In this document: piece after piece, positions 31,896-40,726 of the stretch
How positions within the stretch are numbered: the stretch's first letter is position 1
How the letters are laid out: every line of letters begins with the position of its first letter
Translations under genes and position numbers: made by a program
Source: SIG299 sp045531955
GTDB taxonomy: Bacteria; Bacillota; Clostridia; Lachnospirales; Lachnospiraceae
DNA length: 64,000 bases
Direction of reading: 5' to 3'
Assembly (NCBI GenBank): GCA_045531955.1
Contig: JAZSFC010000041.1
Span: 1-64,000, forward strand
The notes under the pieces: model-generated
Databases searched by the model: none
Told to the model about the DNA's origin: nothing
Seen by the model: only the letters and a program-made list of their open reading frames with translations

Positions 31896-32389
31896 CAATA
31901 AAACCCGCCTTTCACAAAGATTTTTAGCTTTACGCTTGTTGCGCTGCCAGTATAAGCAATCTTAAAGCCATTCAGCAGCTTGTCTGTTACTACTACGTCA
32001 CCCGGAAAACCGCCCTCGTACTCCATGATTTCTGCTGTCACGGTGTAGTCAAGATGGTTTCTGGCTGTGGTCAGCGCGATTGTCTGAACCGAATTGTTAA
32101 AAGGGTACTGCTGCGTATTTGTCAGCGTTACCACTTTTGTTTCTCCCACCATGTCTGCTATTGCCTGCTGCTGGTGAATTGCAGAAAGCGCCATGAGCGC
32201 CGACAATTCGCAGGCGTTGGAAATTCCATCTTCCATGTGGTTGAAGTTCTCCGCGTTCTGCGGGGTGCCCTGCTGTATCACTTCGCCCTCAACTGGTGTG
32301 TGGGTAATTGTGCCATCATCATTTCTGCTTTCTGTGTAGCGGTCTTCAAATTCTGTGACGTGGTCTTGCCACATTGTAGGTTGGTACAT
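31895..32389 (-). CDS. Phage tail-fibre-region structural protein
   Basis: A 164-residue protein. The N-terminal phrase RNDDGTITHTPVEGEVIQQG followed by TPQNAENFNHMEDGI is common in baseplate-proximal parts of tail fibres in gut phages. The C-terminal half is beta-rich (YTVTAEIMEYEGGFPGDVVV). It could be a short fibre or the adaptor on which the variable protein sits. It lies two genes from tail protein I. Confidence 0.65.
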   Translation of the reverse strand: MYQPTMWQDHVTEFEDRYTESRNDDGTITHTPVEGEVIQQGTPQNAENFNHMEDGISNACELSALMALSAIHQQQAIADMVGETKVVTLTNTQQYPFNNSVQTIALTTARNHLDYTVTAEIMEYEGGFPGDVVVTDKLLNGFKIAYTGSATSVKLKIFVKGGFY

Positions 32390-32395
32390 AGTCTT

Positions 32396-32707
32396 TTACA
32401 CCTCCTTTTCTTCAAAATCAAAAACAAAGCGGTACAATACGCCCTCTTGAACGTTTGTAAGCTCTATTTTTTCTGCTTTTTCAGCCCACAACTGATTGTT
32501 CTTGTTGTAAAGCTGTACTTTTTGCACTGTGGCGGTTCCGCTAATCTGTGGCGTTATCTGGATATATACAGCCACCCGGTCATTTTTCAGACGTTCCCTG
32601 CGGGTGATTGCTTTCTTTTCAGTAACACCATTTACCGTCACTTTTGCATAAGCAATAGTGTTGTCAATAAAATTTTTAAAGTCACTGATTGCCTGCGGCG
32701 TCAACAT
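32396..32707 (-). CDS. Phage tail-region protein of unknown function
   Basis: A 103-residue protein with a beta-rich core (VYIQITPQISGTATVQKVQL) and C-terminal YRFVFDFEEKEV. It is placed between tail protein I and the fibre-like gene in a tight operon. A role in the baseplate or fibre assembly is inferred from position. Confidence 0.6.
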   Translation of the reverse strand: MLTPQAISDFKNFIDNTIAYAKVTVNGVTEKKAITRRERLKNDRVAVYIQITPQISGTATVQKVQLYNKNNQLWAEKAEKIELTNVQEGVLYRFVFDFEEKEV

Positions 32708-32723
32708 GGTTCCTCACCTCCTT

Positions 32724-33725
32724 TTATAGCTTCCGGGTACTTCCGCACATTTTGACTGTGTATGAATAGCCCGTTGCCTGCACTGTGTTTTCCACGGTTC
32801 CGCTGTTGGTCTGCTGCACCGTGCTTCTGTCCGGGACGGTTCCTGCAAGTGGTGTTTCGTACCGGAACGCTTCTGCGTTATCTTCCAGCACTACCACTGC
32901 TGCCGTTTGTCCCCCTCTCTGGCTTCGCTGTGGGCTTTCTCCTGCGTTTATTTGTCCCGCAGCTGTATTTGTATACTTAAACACATTCAACGCCGTTTCT
33001 GCGTCAATTTGCGCCGTCTGGTTATGAAAAACAATGTTTCTGTCCGGGATTGTTCCGGCAGCTGGTACAGTAAACATGAAGCCTGCTGCCTGTGTCCCAA
33101 CCACAAAAGTTCTGGCAGCCTGCCCGCCCCGTGTGTTTCTCTGTGGGTGGGTTCCAGCTGCCAGTCTTCCTGTTAGTGGTGTTCTGTATTTGAAATAGTC
33201 GGTGTGCGTATATATAACACTGTGAACGTGGCTTTGGTAGGTTACGGCGTCCATGTGTGCTGACAACCTCTTGTACAATTTTACAGCACGCACAATATCT
33301 TGATAGCTTGCCGTTATTCTCTGGTTGGTTACGTCGCATACAACGCGGAAGTGTCCGGGTTCTCCCTCGTACTCGAACCACTCTTCAATCTCACTTTCCG
33401 GGTATAAGCTGCCCAGCGCTGTTTCAATAGCGCTTTTGGTGCCCATTTTCTTATGTACCCGGACGCTGTTTTTTACAAGGTCCCTTTTTGCTTCCAGTGG
33501 GTACGAAAAGTCGTACCAGTCAACGTGCAAATCATACGCCAGAATGTCCACCAGTTCTTCCGGCAATTCATCAATCCTGCAATATATCAGCACATTGTCA
33601 ATTAACCCGGACGCTTTCAGCAGTTCTTGCGCAGCTGCGTTTGCTAATGCAACCATTTTGGGGTCATGCTGCAAGGCTGTTGGCAGGTACTTTGTAAAAT
33701 CTGTATCATAGATGGTACTAGACAT
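32724..33725 (-). CDS. Tail protein I (P2 gpI-like) with repeated C-terminal extension
   Basis: Residues 1-160 match P2 gpI, a baseplate protein: FTKYLPTALQHDPKMVAL, LIYCRIDELPEELVDILAYDLHVDWYD, and VHKKMGTKSAIETALGSLYP. The remaining 170 residues carry two diverged tandem repeats, each with a phrase like PQR-RGGQAA, then F-VPLAGTIPDRN. The usual gpI is about 180-220 residues, so the extension is extra and may replace part of the fibre attachment. The ATG at 33725 has GGAGGT about 8 bp upstream. Confidence 0.85.
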   Translation of the reverse strand: MSSTIYDTDFTKYLPTALQHDPKMVALANAAAQELLKASGLIDNVLIYCRIDELPEELVDILAYDLHVDWYDFSYPLEAKRDLVKNSVRVHKKMGTKSAIETALGSLYPESEIEEWFEYEGEPGHFRVVCDVTNQRITASYQDIVRAVKLYKRLSAHMDAVTYQSHVHSVIYTHTDYFKYRTPLTGRLAAGTHPQRNTRGGQAARTFVVGTQAAGFMFTVPAAGTIPDRNIVFHNQTAQIDAETALNVFKYTNTAAGQINAGESPQRSQRGGQTAAVVVLEDNAEAFRYETPLAGTVPDRSTVQQTNSGTVENTVQATGYSYTVKMCGSTRKL

Positions 33726-34857
33726 TTTCAATACCTCCATTCAATACGCTTTCGCTTTGTAATGCAGCAACCATGATTTCTTCCACCCTTGCAAATTCTG
33801 GTTGTCTTACTTCCACGCGCTTTGCGCCTGCTTCCATCATTTTTGCTATAAGGTATGACGGGTTAATGTCACGCCCCATTTTTGACGTTTGCCACGTTAT
33901 ATAATCTTTTACAGCCTGCCGCACTGCTGCTTCGATAATGGAAGCGCTGGCGCTGTTTGGCTGTGAAATATAAAATGTCACATCAACCGAAAACGGCACT
34001 TTTTCCGGTGCCGACACTGTCACTGTGTCTGTCAGTGGTCGCACGTCGTCTGCGTTCAGTGCGTCTGCTATTTCCTGCAATACCGTTTCTGTGGCTTCCT
34101 GCCCATCTTGAAGCAGCACGCGCACGTCAACCACGCAAGGTTCCGGGCTTGTTACTGCAACATCAGCCACGGCAGCTGACACGGACTTTGTAAAATACAC
34201 ATATCCGTTAATTGGTCCAGCAGTAGAAAAACTTTCCATGCTCTCACGCATACGCTCATAGTAGCTGGCGTCGTCTTCTGCTTCTGCGCCGCCGCTTGTT
34301 GTTGTTATGTTTTCCGCTTTCTGGTAATAGTCGTACAAGTCCACAACCTCTTTGACCTGCCCCGGTGCCATGTTGTTTCCAACCGTTCCCGGTGTGTTGC
34401 AAGTTGCTTCAATGTCCCCGTATGTTTCCCCGGCTTTAATTTCCAGACTATCCACGGTTTCAAACATAATCACGCCATCAAAAGAAATTCTGGTGCCCTT
34501 TGGAATGATTGTTGATTGTCCCTGTGCGTCTGATATGTAAAACCGAAACATTGCAGACGCAGGACTTGCAGGCAATCTTTCAAGGTTCTTGAACAATTCA
34601 GCCAAACTGTCAAGGTATTCACCATCTGCATATCTTGGCACGTTCTTTTTGGCTGTTTCATTTATTAGAACTCTTTGTTGCACCACGATTGACGCCATAA
34701 AGGAAATGAACAGTCTTTCTGGTGACGCTGGGTATACTTTATAATCTTTTCGCCCGGCTTCCTGCTGCATATACTCATACAATGCAATCATGTTGCTTAC
34801 TATTGTTTCTGTGTCCGTTTCCACAAAGTCAATGTCTGGGTATTTTCTATCACTCAT
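33718..34857 (-). CDS. Baseplate J-like protein
   Basis: A 379-residue baseplate wedge protein of the gpJ/Mu gp47 family. Recognised features are the N-terminal YKVYPASPERLFISFMASIVVQQR and RYADGEYLDSLAELF, the core GTRISFDGVIMFETVDSLEI, AEAEDDASYYERMRESMESFSTAG, and the C-terminal YLIAKMMEAGAKRVEVRQPEF. It overlaps both neighbours by a few bases. Confidence 0.9.
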   Translation of the reverse strand: MSDRKYPDIDFVETDTETIVSNMIALYEYMQQEAGRKDYKVYPASPERLFISFMASIVVQQRVLINETAKKNVPRYADGEYLDSLAELFKNLERLPASPASAMFRFYISDAQGQSTIIPKGTRISFDGVIMFETVDSLEIKAGETYGDIEATCNTPGTVGNNMAPGQVKEVVDLYDYYQKAENITTTSGGAEAEDDASYYERMRESMESFSTAGPINGYVYFTKSVSAAVADVAVTSPEPCVVDVRVLLQDGQEATETVLQEIADALNADDVRPLTDTVTVSAPEKVPFSVDVTFYISQPNSASASIIEAAVRQAVKDYITWQTSKMGRDINPSYLIAKMMEAGAKRVEVRQPEFARVEEIMVAALQSESVLNGGIENV

Positions 34858-35179
34858 GCCCCTTTGTCACCTCCTGTATATAGACTACGGGCACCATTTT
34901 TCCCGTAAATGCGTTTTCTTCAAACAATATCTGGGAAATAAGCGCCCGTGGTTCAAATTCTTCTATCTGGTCGTATATGTAGCCCACCAGTATATTTTCA
35001 ACTACATTCAGCGGTCTTCCGTACAGTTCGCCCGGCAATCCAATGTCCCGGAACATTGGGCAGGTATTCTGTATCATGTCAAGAATGACCGCAATATTTT
35101 GTATAACTTCTTGGTGTTCATTTGCCGGGGCAAGGTCTATCACCTCCAGAAGTTTTCCGTCACCTCTTATAACTTCCAT
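34850..35179 (-). CDS. GPW/gp25-like baseplate protein
   Basis: A 109-residue protein matching the gp25-like baseplate wedge fold: VIQNIAVILDMIQNTCPMFRDIGLPG, then LVGYIYDQIEEFEPRALISQILFE. In T4 and P2 this wedge component joins the sheath and baseplate. Order gpV-gp25-gpJ-gpI is conserved here, apart from the gpU gene inserted at 35186. Confidence 0.85.
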   Translation of the reverse strand: MEVIRGDGKLLEVIDLAPANEHQEVIQNIAVILDMIQNTCPMFRDIGLPGELYGRPLNVVENILVGYIYDQIEEFEPRALISQILFEENAFTGKMVPVVYIQEVTKGHE

Positions 35180-35185
35180 TGTTCA

Positions 35186-35587
35186 TCACCTCTTTGGATA
35201 TTCTTTCAGTGTCACTTTTGCGACTACTGCCCAGCAATTACCGTTGTTGTCATACCTTTTCAGCGTGCCGCTTACTTTTGTTATAGCCCATTTGTAGGAC
35301 CCGTAAACCTTGCCGCCCAGCACCAGACGTTCCACAATGCCGTTGTCTGCTAACTGGTGCAGCTTCTTTAGTTCTTGTAGTGGGTTTGTTCCGTGGAATA
35401 CAGAAAAAGCCATTTGAAAACTAATGCCGTCCGGTTCCGGTCCCAGAAATTCCAGTACATCACGTTTAATGTGTCTGTCATGGGTTGTATATTTTATGCT
35501 TTTGTCCCAGCTTATCTGGTCAAATGTCTTCACGGTGTTTTCTGAAACAGAAAAAACCATGCTTCCAAAAGCTCCGATTTTTGCCAT
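35186..35587 (-). CDS. P2 gpU-like tail protein
   Basis: A 133-residue protein with the gpU pattern: FGSMVFSVSENTVKTFDQISW, RDVLEFLGPEPDGISFQMAF, NPLQELKKLHQLADNG and VLGGKVYGSYKWAITKVSG. gpU is required for contractile tail completion. Neighbours are gpV-like and gp25-like genes. Confidence 0.88.
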   Translation of the reverse strand: MAKIGAFGSMVFSVSENTVKTFDQISWDKSIKYTTHDRHIKRDVLEFLGPEPDGISFQMAFSVFHGTNPLQELKKLHQLADNGIVERLVLGGKVYGSYKWAITKVSGTLKRYDNNGNCWAVVAKVTLKEYPKR

Positions 35588-35590
35588 TGC

Positions 35591-35938
35591 TTACACCTCC
35601 CCTATAACGTAGCCGTCGCCGTCGCCGTTTGGCTGCATTATGCAAAGTACCATGTCTTTTGGTGACGGGACCCACAATGTTATAAAAGCGTCGTGCTTGT
35701 GGCTTATTTCTTTTAATTCGTCGTTTTGGTCATATTTTAGCTTTGTATATGCCGTCTGTCCCTCTGTTCCGCTCTCCATTGCCGGAATGACGTATGCTGG
35801 GCGTTTTATAATGTGCAGCGGACCGGATATAATGCCGCCTTTGTCGTTGAACTTCACGCGGGCTGTCATTTTGTCTTTATCAACACTTTGCACCGTTCCT
35901 ATGCGCACAATGTTTTCTAATTCTTTTAAATCTGCCAT
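35591..35938 (-). CDS. Baseplate assembly protein V (tail spike)
   Basis: A 115-residue protein matching the OB-domain part of gpV: VRIGTVQSVDKDKMTARVKF, and HDAFITLWVPSPKDMVLCIMQPNGDGDGYVIGEV. The C-terminal beta-helix of longer spikes is absent, so the piercing tip is short or supplied by another protein. It overlaps the upstream gpD-like gene by one base. Confidence 0.85.
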   Translation of the reverse strand: MADLKELENIVRIGTVQSVDKDKMTARVKFNDKGGIISGPLHIIKRPAYVIPAMESGTEGQTAYTKLKYDQNDELKEISHKHDAFITLWVPSPKDMVLCIMQPNGDGDGYVIGEV

Positions 35939-37236
35939 TAGTAGCCCTCCAATATCTGTTCTAACTCAATTTGCGTCGTATATCCTCCCGTCAGCTTGTG
36001 TGTTGCTTTCTTGATAATGTACTTTTTATCAAAGCTCTGGAAGCCTTGCAGCTTCACTGTTGCGCCTGCTACCAGCTGTACATCACCAATCATGGTGAAA
36101 CTGGCTTTGTATTGCCTTGTGTTCTTCTCTCGCAACCTCTTTTTTGCCAGTTCGTGCGCTTCTTCTGTGCTTGTGACTTTTTCGTTGATTTCAAGCACTT
36201 GCCCCGTTCCGCTGGCGCTATCCGGTGTGTATGTGCTTTCTATCGTTTCTTTGCTGTCTGGGTCAGTATAGGAAACATGGCAGCTTGTGTATGCTGTGTC
36301 ATGCAAGCTGGTTTCCAGTCTGTATGTTAGGTAGTCACCACTACCAAAGACAATTTTTTTAATTGCTGGCTTGCTGTCGTATTCCTGCGCGTCGAAAATC
36401 ACCACTGCAAGCGTTGTGACTTTCAGTGCTTTTCCGGCTGCCTTGCATAATTTTTGTAAAAATGCAATGTCCGACGTCTGCACCTGCTCTTTTCTCTTGT
36501 AAACCGGGTTATCAGCTGCAAGATACATAAGCTGCAAGCCGTTTTCTGACGCCATCTGCCCTGCAATCGCTTTCAAATTGGTGCTTTCCCATGCCCTAGA
36601 CTTTTTGCAAGTCCTCATGGTTGAAGTATACGGAATAGACGTGCCTTTTAGTGTCACTTTTGTTGGTGGTCCGCTTGCGTTCACGCTGTCCAGTTCAAAT
36701 GTTCCGCAGTCCAGCACTGCGTCTTTTCCGGTATCGTGCCAGTTTCGTTGCACGATTGTTGCTGAAATCAGCTTTGGTTCTGCCACTTTCTCTGTGGTTT
36801 CCTCATTCTCTGTCACGGTAGTTGTTACGCTGCCGCCAGCTGTGATTTTGAATACCTGCCCCGGATATATCAAATTGGGGTTCTTTATATTGTTTTCGCT
36901 TACAATTTGCGGATATTTTGCGCCACTGCCCAGATACTTTGAACTAATGCCCCAAAGGGTGTCCCCTTTCTTTACGACATAGTTTATTGTGTTTTCTGCT
37001 TCAACCTGCCGTTGTACCTGCTTTGTGCTTCTGATAAATGTTGGGTATACTTCCAGCCAGTTTCCCAGCCAGCATTTTTCCCTATCATCAAACATCAACT
37101 GCAAATCGTCTGCGTTGTCTTCTTCTTCATCAGTAAACGTCAAACTGCTAATATATTTGTTAATGTCAGCCGGGACGCTTACGTTTTTAAATTCCAGCCG
37201 CAATTCAACGCGGCGCGCCATGTTTTTTGCACTCAT
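35938..37236 (-). CDS. Tail hub protein (late control gpD-like) with an inserted LysM domain
   Basis: The 432-residue protein has the gpD/gp27-type hub pattern: SSLTFTDEEEDNADDLQLMFDDREKCW at the N-terminus, IAFLQKLCKAAGKALKV in the middle, and KKRLREKNTRQYKASFTMIGD with LVAGATVKLQGF at the end. A LysM motif, NYVVKKGDTLWGISSKYLG with YPGQVFKI, is inserted at about residues 84-132. The insertion may bind peptidoglycan during penetration. Such inserts are known in Clostridia phages and PBSX-like tails. Confidence 0.85.
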   Translation of the reverse strand: MSAKNMARRVELRLEFKNVSVPADINKYISSLTFTDEEEDNADDLQLMFDDREKCWLGNWLEVYPTFIRSTKQVQRQVEAENTINYVVKKGDTLWGISSKYLGSGAKYPQIVSENNIKNPNLIYPGQVFKITAGGSVTTTVTENEETTEKVAEPKLISATIVQRNWHDTGKDAVLDCGTFELDSVNASGPPTKVTLKGTSIPYTSTMRTCKKSRAWESTNLKAIAGQMASENGLQLMYLAADNPVYKRKEQVQTSDIAFLQKLCKAAGKALKVTTLAVVIFDAQEYDSKPAIKKIVFGSGDYLTYRLETSLHDTAYTSCHVSYTDPDSKETIESTYTPDSASGTGQVLEINEKVTSTEEAHELAKKRLREKNTRQYKASFTMIGDVQLVAGATVKLQGFQSFDKKYIIKKATHKLTGGYTTQIELEQILEGY

Positions 37237-37237
37237 A

Positions 37238-37453
37238 TTACGTCAGCAGCCCCCTTTTCCATGGTGGCAATTCCATGTTTACTGCGTCTTCCACTGCTGG
37301 GATAGTCAAAACTACCCCAGCCGGGAAAACGTAGGTTCCGGCGTGCTTGACGTTTGCTTTTATCAACTTGTCTGTATGCAGGACGCTTCCCATCTGTTCA
37401 AACGCGATTTTGTCCCACATATCCCCAGAAATCGTTGTATAAGTTTTAGTCAT
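37238..37453 (-). CDS. Tail protein X (P2 gpX-like, LysM-type)
   Basis: A 71-residue protein, MTKTYTTISGDMWDKIAFEQMG onward, with HAGTYVFPAGVVLTIP. This is the LysM-like gpX fold, between the tape measure and hub genes as in P2. It overlaps the tape-measure gene end by 8 bp. Confidence 0.88.
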   Translation of the reverse strand: MTKTYTTISGDMWDKIAFEQMGSVLHTDKLIKANVKHAGTYVFPAGVVLTIPAVEDAVNMELPPWKRGLLT

Positions 37454-40400
37454 ATCTCTGCCGCCTTTCCTTGTCCTCTTTTTCGTCCATCAACTCTTCT
37501 ACCTGCTGCAATAACCGCTGGTTGTTTTCCTGCAATTTTGCGTCAAGGTCTTCTGGCTTTTCGCCCTCAACCACGATTGTTGGGTTGTTGTTAATGGTAA
37601 TGTGTTTACTGCTTCCACCGCCGCTTCCAGCCCCGCTGACAACCTCTGGTGCTGTCTGGTAATTGTTTACCATCTGTGGCGCTGCTGTGGCTTGTGTTTG
37701 TGGCGTCTTTGCTGCTGCCACTGTTGCTGCCGTGTTCGCTGCTGCGTTCTGGCTTCCCAGAATTTGTCTGGTCTGCTCTGCTGTAAATACAGTGCGTCCC
37801 GGTGCATTTGTTATAAGCTCCGGTCCTTTTTCGCCCGCAATGAACGTGTCTGGCGTTGATAATGTGCCTTTTGCAAAGCCCGGTATCAACGGAATGTTTA
37901 TGCCCTTTCCACCAAGCCCCGGCACCCAGTCTGGAACTTTTAATTTATTCAGACCAGAAATAACGCCGTTGACAACTGAAACGACTGCACTAATCGGCGC
38001 TTTTATGATTTCACCCAGCCCGCCGACTGCGCCGGAGAAAATAGACTTTATGCCCTCCCAAGCCTGTGACCAATTACCGGAGAAAACGCCCGTTATAAAG
38101 TCAATCAAGCCTTGAAAAACTGTCATTACATTTTGAACGATATTTGTTATCGTTGTTAATGCGCTGCCCAGCACGGACGACAGCACGGACGACAGCACTT
38201 GAATTACTGGAACAAGCGCGTTCATCAATTCTGTTAGCACTGGCAAAATTGCGCTAATGATAGTTTGGAATAATGGAAGTAGCGTGTTGATTGCCTGTAT
38301 CAGTATTGGCAAGATACTATTTATAATCAGCTGAATTATTGGAACAATCTGGTTCAGAAGTTCAATGATAATCGGCAAAATTGCTTGTATAATCTGCGTT
38401 ACTATCGGAACTAACGTGTTAAGCAATTCTATGATTACTGGCAATACTGCTTGTATAATCTGCATAACCAGCGGAAGCAGCGTGTTAATCAACTCAATAA
38501 TAACTGGCAAAATTGCAGTGATAATCTGCGTTATTGCTGGTATCAGCTGCGCTAATAAATCAACAATGACCGGAAGCACTGCTGTTATGAGTTGTCCCGC
38601 AACCGTGATAATTGCGGAAATCAGCTGCCCCAGAACGGGCAGTAATGCCGTTACCAGCTGCGCCAAAAGTGGTGCAAGCTGCGTTATCAGCTGTGTTATT
38701 ACTGGCAAAATGTTTGTTGCTGCCATTTGTAGCGTTGAAACTATGGTTGGCAATATCTGTTGTAGTGTCGCGAAAAGTTCTGTTGACACTCCGGCAAACG
38801 CCGTTTTCAAGGCGTCACCCACCATTGTTATTGCACCCCAAATCTGGTCAAATATTTTCAGCCCCTCGTCACCAAAGGTCTGTTGTATTTTTGCCCTTAC
38901 GTCTTCCAGATTGTTTGCTACATAATAAATCGCTGCCGCTATTGCTGCCACGACAGCCACAATGCCCATGATGGGTCCTACTTTTGCTGCTATGGCGCCC
39001 AGCTTCGTTGCTGCGCCGCCAGCGTTTGTTGCTATGCTTCCCAGACTTTCTGCGGCTTTCAGCGCCTTAAACTTCGTAAAGACTGCTTGAACTCCCAGAA
39101 CGCCTTTTTTTACTTCCAAAAAGCCCAGCTTTGTTGCCAGACCTCCAACCGTCAATGCTGCCAATGCCGCAGCTGCTTTGGTGATTGTCTTTACCAATTC
39201 TGGGTTGTTGGCAATTTTGCTCAACGTTTCCTGCACTTTCGACAATGCGGAATTGGCTTTGACGCTTCCATCAGCGCTGACGCCTATTAGTTCCATTAAC
39301 GCGGTTTTTGCGGTTCCCGCAATGCGTCCCACATCAGCCAGCATATTATTGTATAAAATCTGGCTTTGTCTGGAATTTATCAACTGTTGGTTGTTCTGGT
39401 AGAAAGCATTTGTTGCGTCCGCGTAGCTTCCTTGCAGCGTGTCCATTATCAGTTTGTTTCGTTCTGCTTCGGTTCCGCAGGCTTGCAAAGCTAAATTAAA
39501 GTAGTCCTCCGCAGTTTGGCACGCCTTAACTGCTTTGTTCCATTCTTCATTTGCTTTCGTGTTCGCCTTTAGCTTTACACCAAAGGTTTCACCCTCTTTT
39601 GTAGCCCAGTTGATAGCGTCGGCAAGGTTTCCTGTTACCTGCCCTGTTCTCGACGTTTCGTTTGCACTTTCTATCAACGCTTCAATCGGTAATGCGTCGC
39701 CAAACGTTCCGTATACGCCCGCCGCAATATCTGTCCACTTTGAAATGTCCTGTTCATTTCGCACCAGTTTTGCTAAAAGCTGGCTGGCTTCTGTGGCAGT
39801 GTCATTGTCGCCAAGTATTTTGTAAAACCCGGCGTATGCGTCCTTTGCTGCGTTTACACTCATTCCCGCTGCTTGATACGCGGTGTTTAGTTTCGCTTGA
39901 TTGTTCCGGTATTCTTCCGTTGCTGCGTCTAATGCAAAAAATGAAGTTGCAACCGCTGTGACGGCTCCAACTGTTCCAAGAAGTTGTTTTTTGGTTTTGC
40001 CAATGCTGGCGCTTACCGCTTCTTGCTTCTCGTTGATTTTTTGCAATGTCTGCTGGGAACTCTGCAACTGGTCATAAGACTGCTGCAATCTGGCGTTTTC
40101 TTCCGTCAGATTGTCCGTATTTACTCCGGCTTCCTGCAACGCTTCTGCTAAATTGTTTAGTTGTTCTTCTTGTTGTTCGATTTTGGCAGTGGTCTGTTGT
40201 ATCTGGCTTTCGTTTCTTTCAAGTTTCTTCCGCAGCGCTTCTGTCGGCTCACTGGTTTGCTGCAACTCTTGTTGTAGCCTGTCATGCTCTGCGTTAAGCA
40301 ATGCCAGTTTCTCTTTGTTCTTGTCGATAGCGGCGCTCTGCTTCGTGTAACCATCAATTTTTGATTGTAGGGAATTGACGTTTTTAATGCTGTCTTGCAA

Positions 40401-40505
40401 CTGATTGTTGGTACTTATAGCATTTTTAAAAGTGCTAACAAAACCGCCGCCCAGTGACGCTTTCAGCTTAAAAAGCAGCTCATATTCCTTTTGTGACCCT
40501 GCCAA
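37446..40505 (-). CDS. Tape measure protein
   Basis: A 1019-residue tape measure that sets tail length. Residues 30-200 are coiled coil rich in Gln (QQTTAKIEQQEEQLNNLAEAL). A conserved tape-measure domain follows (NAINWATKEGETFGVKLKANTKANEEWNKA). Helical hydrophobic segments lie near 500-560. From about 610 to 770 there are about 15 tandem 11-residue repeats, each starting with Pro (PVIIELLNTLV, PIVTQIIQAIL). The C-terminus is charged. The start codon is TTG with GGAGGT 8 bp upstream, directly after the chaperone extension. Confidence 0.93.
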   Translation of the reverse strand: MAGSQKEYELLFKLKASLGGGFVSTFKNAISTNNQLQDSIKNVNSLQSKIDGYTKQSAAIDKNKEKLALLNAEHDRLQQELQQTSEPTEALRKKLERNESQIQQTTAKIEQQEEQLNNLAEALQEAGVNTDNLTEENARLQQSYDQLQSSQQTLQKINEKQEAVSASIGKTKKQLLGTVGAVTAVATSFFALDAATEEYRNNQAKLNTAYQAAGMSVNAAKDAYAGFYKILGDNDTATEASQLLAKLVRNEQDISKWTDIAAGVYGTFGDALPIEALIESANETSRTGQVTGNLADAINWATKEGETFGVKLKANTKANEEWNKAVKACQTAEDYFNLALQACGTEAERNKLIMDTLQGSYADATNAFYQNNQQLINSRQSQILYNNMLADVGRIAGTAKTALMELIGVSADGSVKANSALSKVQETLSKIANNPELVKTITKAAAALAALTVGGLATKLGFLEVKKGVLGVQAVFTKFKALKAAESLGSIATNAGGAATKLGAIAAKVGPIMGIVAVVAAIAAAIYYVANNLEDVRAKIQQTFGDEGLKIFDQIWGAITMVGDALKTAFAGVSTELFATLQQILPTIVSTLQMAATNILPVITQLITQLAPLLAQLVTALLPVLGQLISAIITVAGQLITAVLPVIVDLLAQLIPAITQIITAILPVIIELINTLLPLVMQIIQAVLPVIIELLNTLVPIVTQIIQAILPIIIELLNQIVPIIQLIINSILPILIQAINTLLPLFQTIISAILPVLTELMNALVPVIQVLSSVLSSVLGSALTTITNIVQNVMTVFQGLIDFITGVFSGNWSQAWEGIKSIFSGAVGGLGEIIKAPISAVVSVVNGVISGLNKLKVPDWVPGLGGKGINIPLIPGFAKGTLSTPDTFIAGEKGPELITNAPGRTVFTAEQTRQILGSQNAAANTAATVAAAKTPQTQATAAPQMVNNYQTAPEVVSGAGSGGGSSKHITINNNPTIVVEGEKPEDLDAKLQENNQRLLQQVEELMDEKEDKERRQRYD

Positions 40506-40519
40506 GCTGTTTCACCTCC

Positions 40520-40726
40520 CTATTGCGCGCCGTTAGCTTTGTTGCGTGCTTCCGCTTCTTCTTTTTCAACCTCATTCACGCTTTCTATCCAGCGGAAAAG
40601 GCGTTTTAGCGGCATTTGCAACCAAAACTGGGCGGGTGTATGTGAAGCCCTCGACATTTTGTAGACCTGTTTTCTAATGAAATTTGCGGGGTTTTCTTCT
40701 CTTAATAACCCGCAGCCAGTAAAAAA
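40520..40726 (-). CDS. Tail assembly chaperone, -1 frameshift extension (gpGT-like)
   Basis: A second frame, in -1 register, begins after the slippery site and encodes 66 residues: TGCGLLREENPANFIRKQVY, then MSRASHTPAQFWLQMPLKRL, and ends EARNKANGAQ. It has no ribosome site at its own start. In long-tailed phages the chaperone and its frameshifted extension both serve tape-measure folding. The fusion product would be about 194 residues. The stop lies 15 bp before the tape-measure start. Confidence 0.85.
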   Translation of the reverse strand, partial: FFTGCGLLREENPANFIRKQVYKMSRASHTPAQFWLQMPLKRLFRWIESVNEVEKEEAEARNKANGAQ

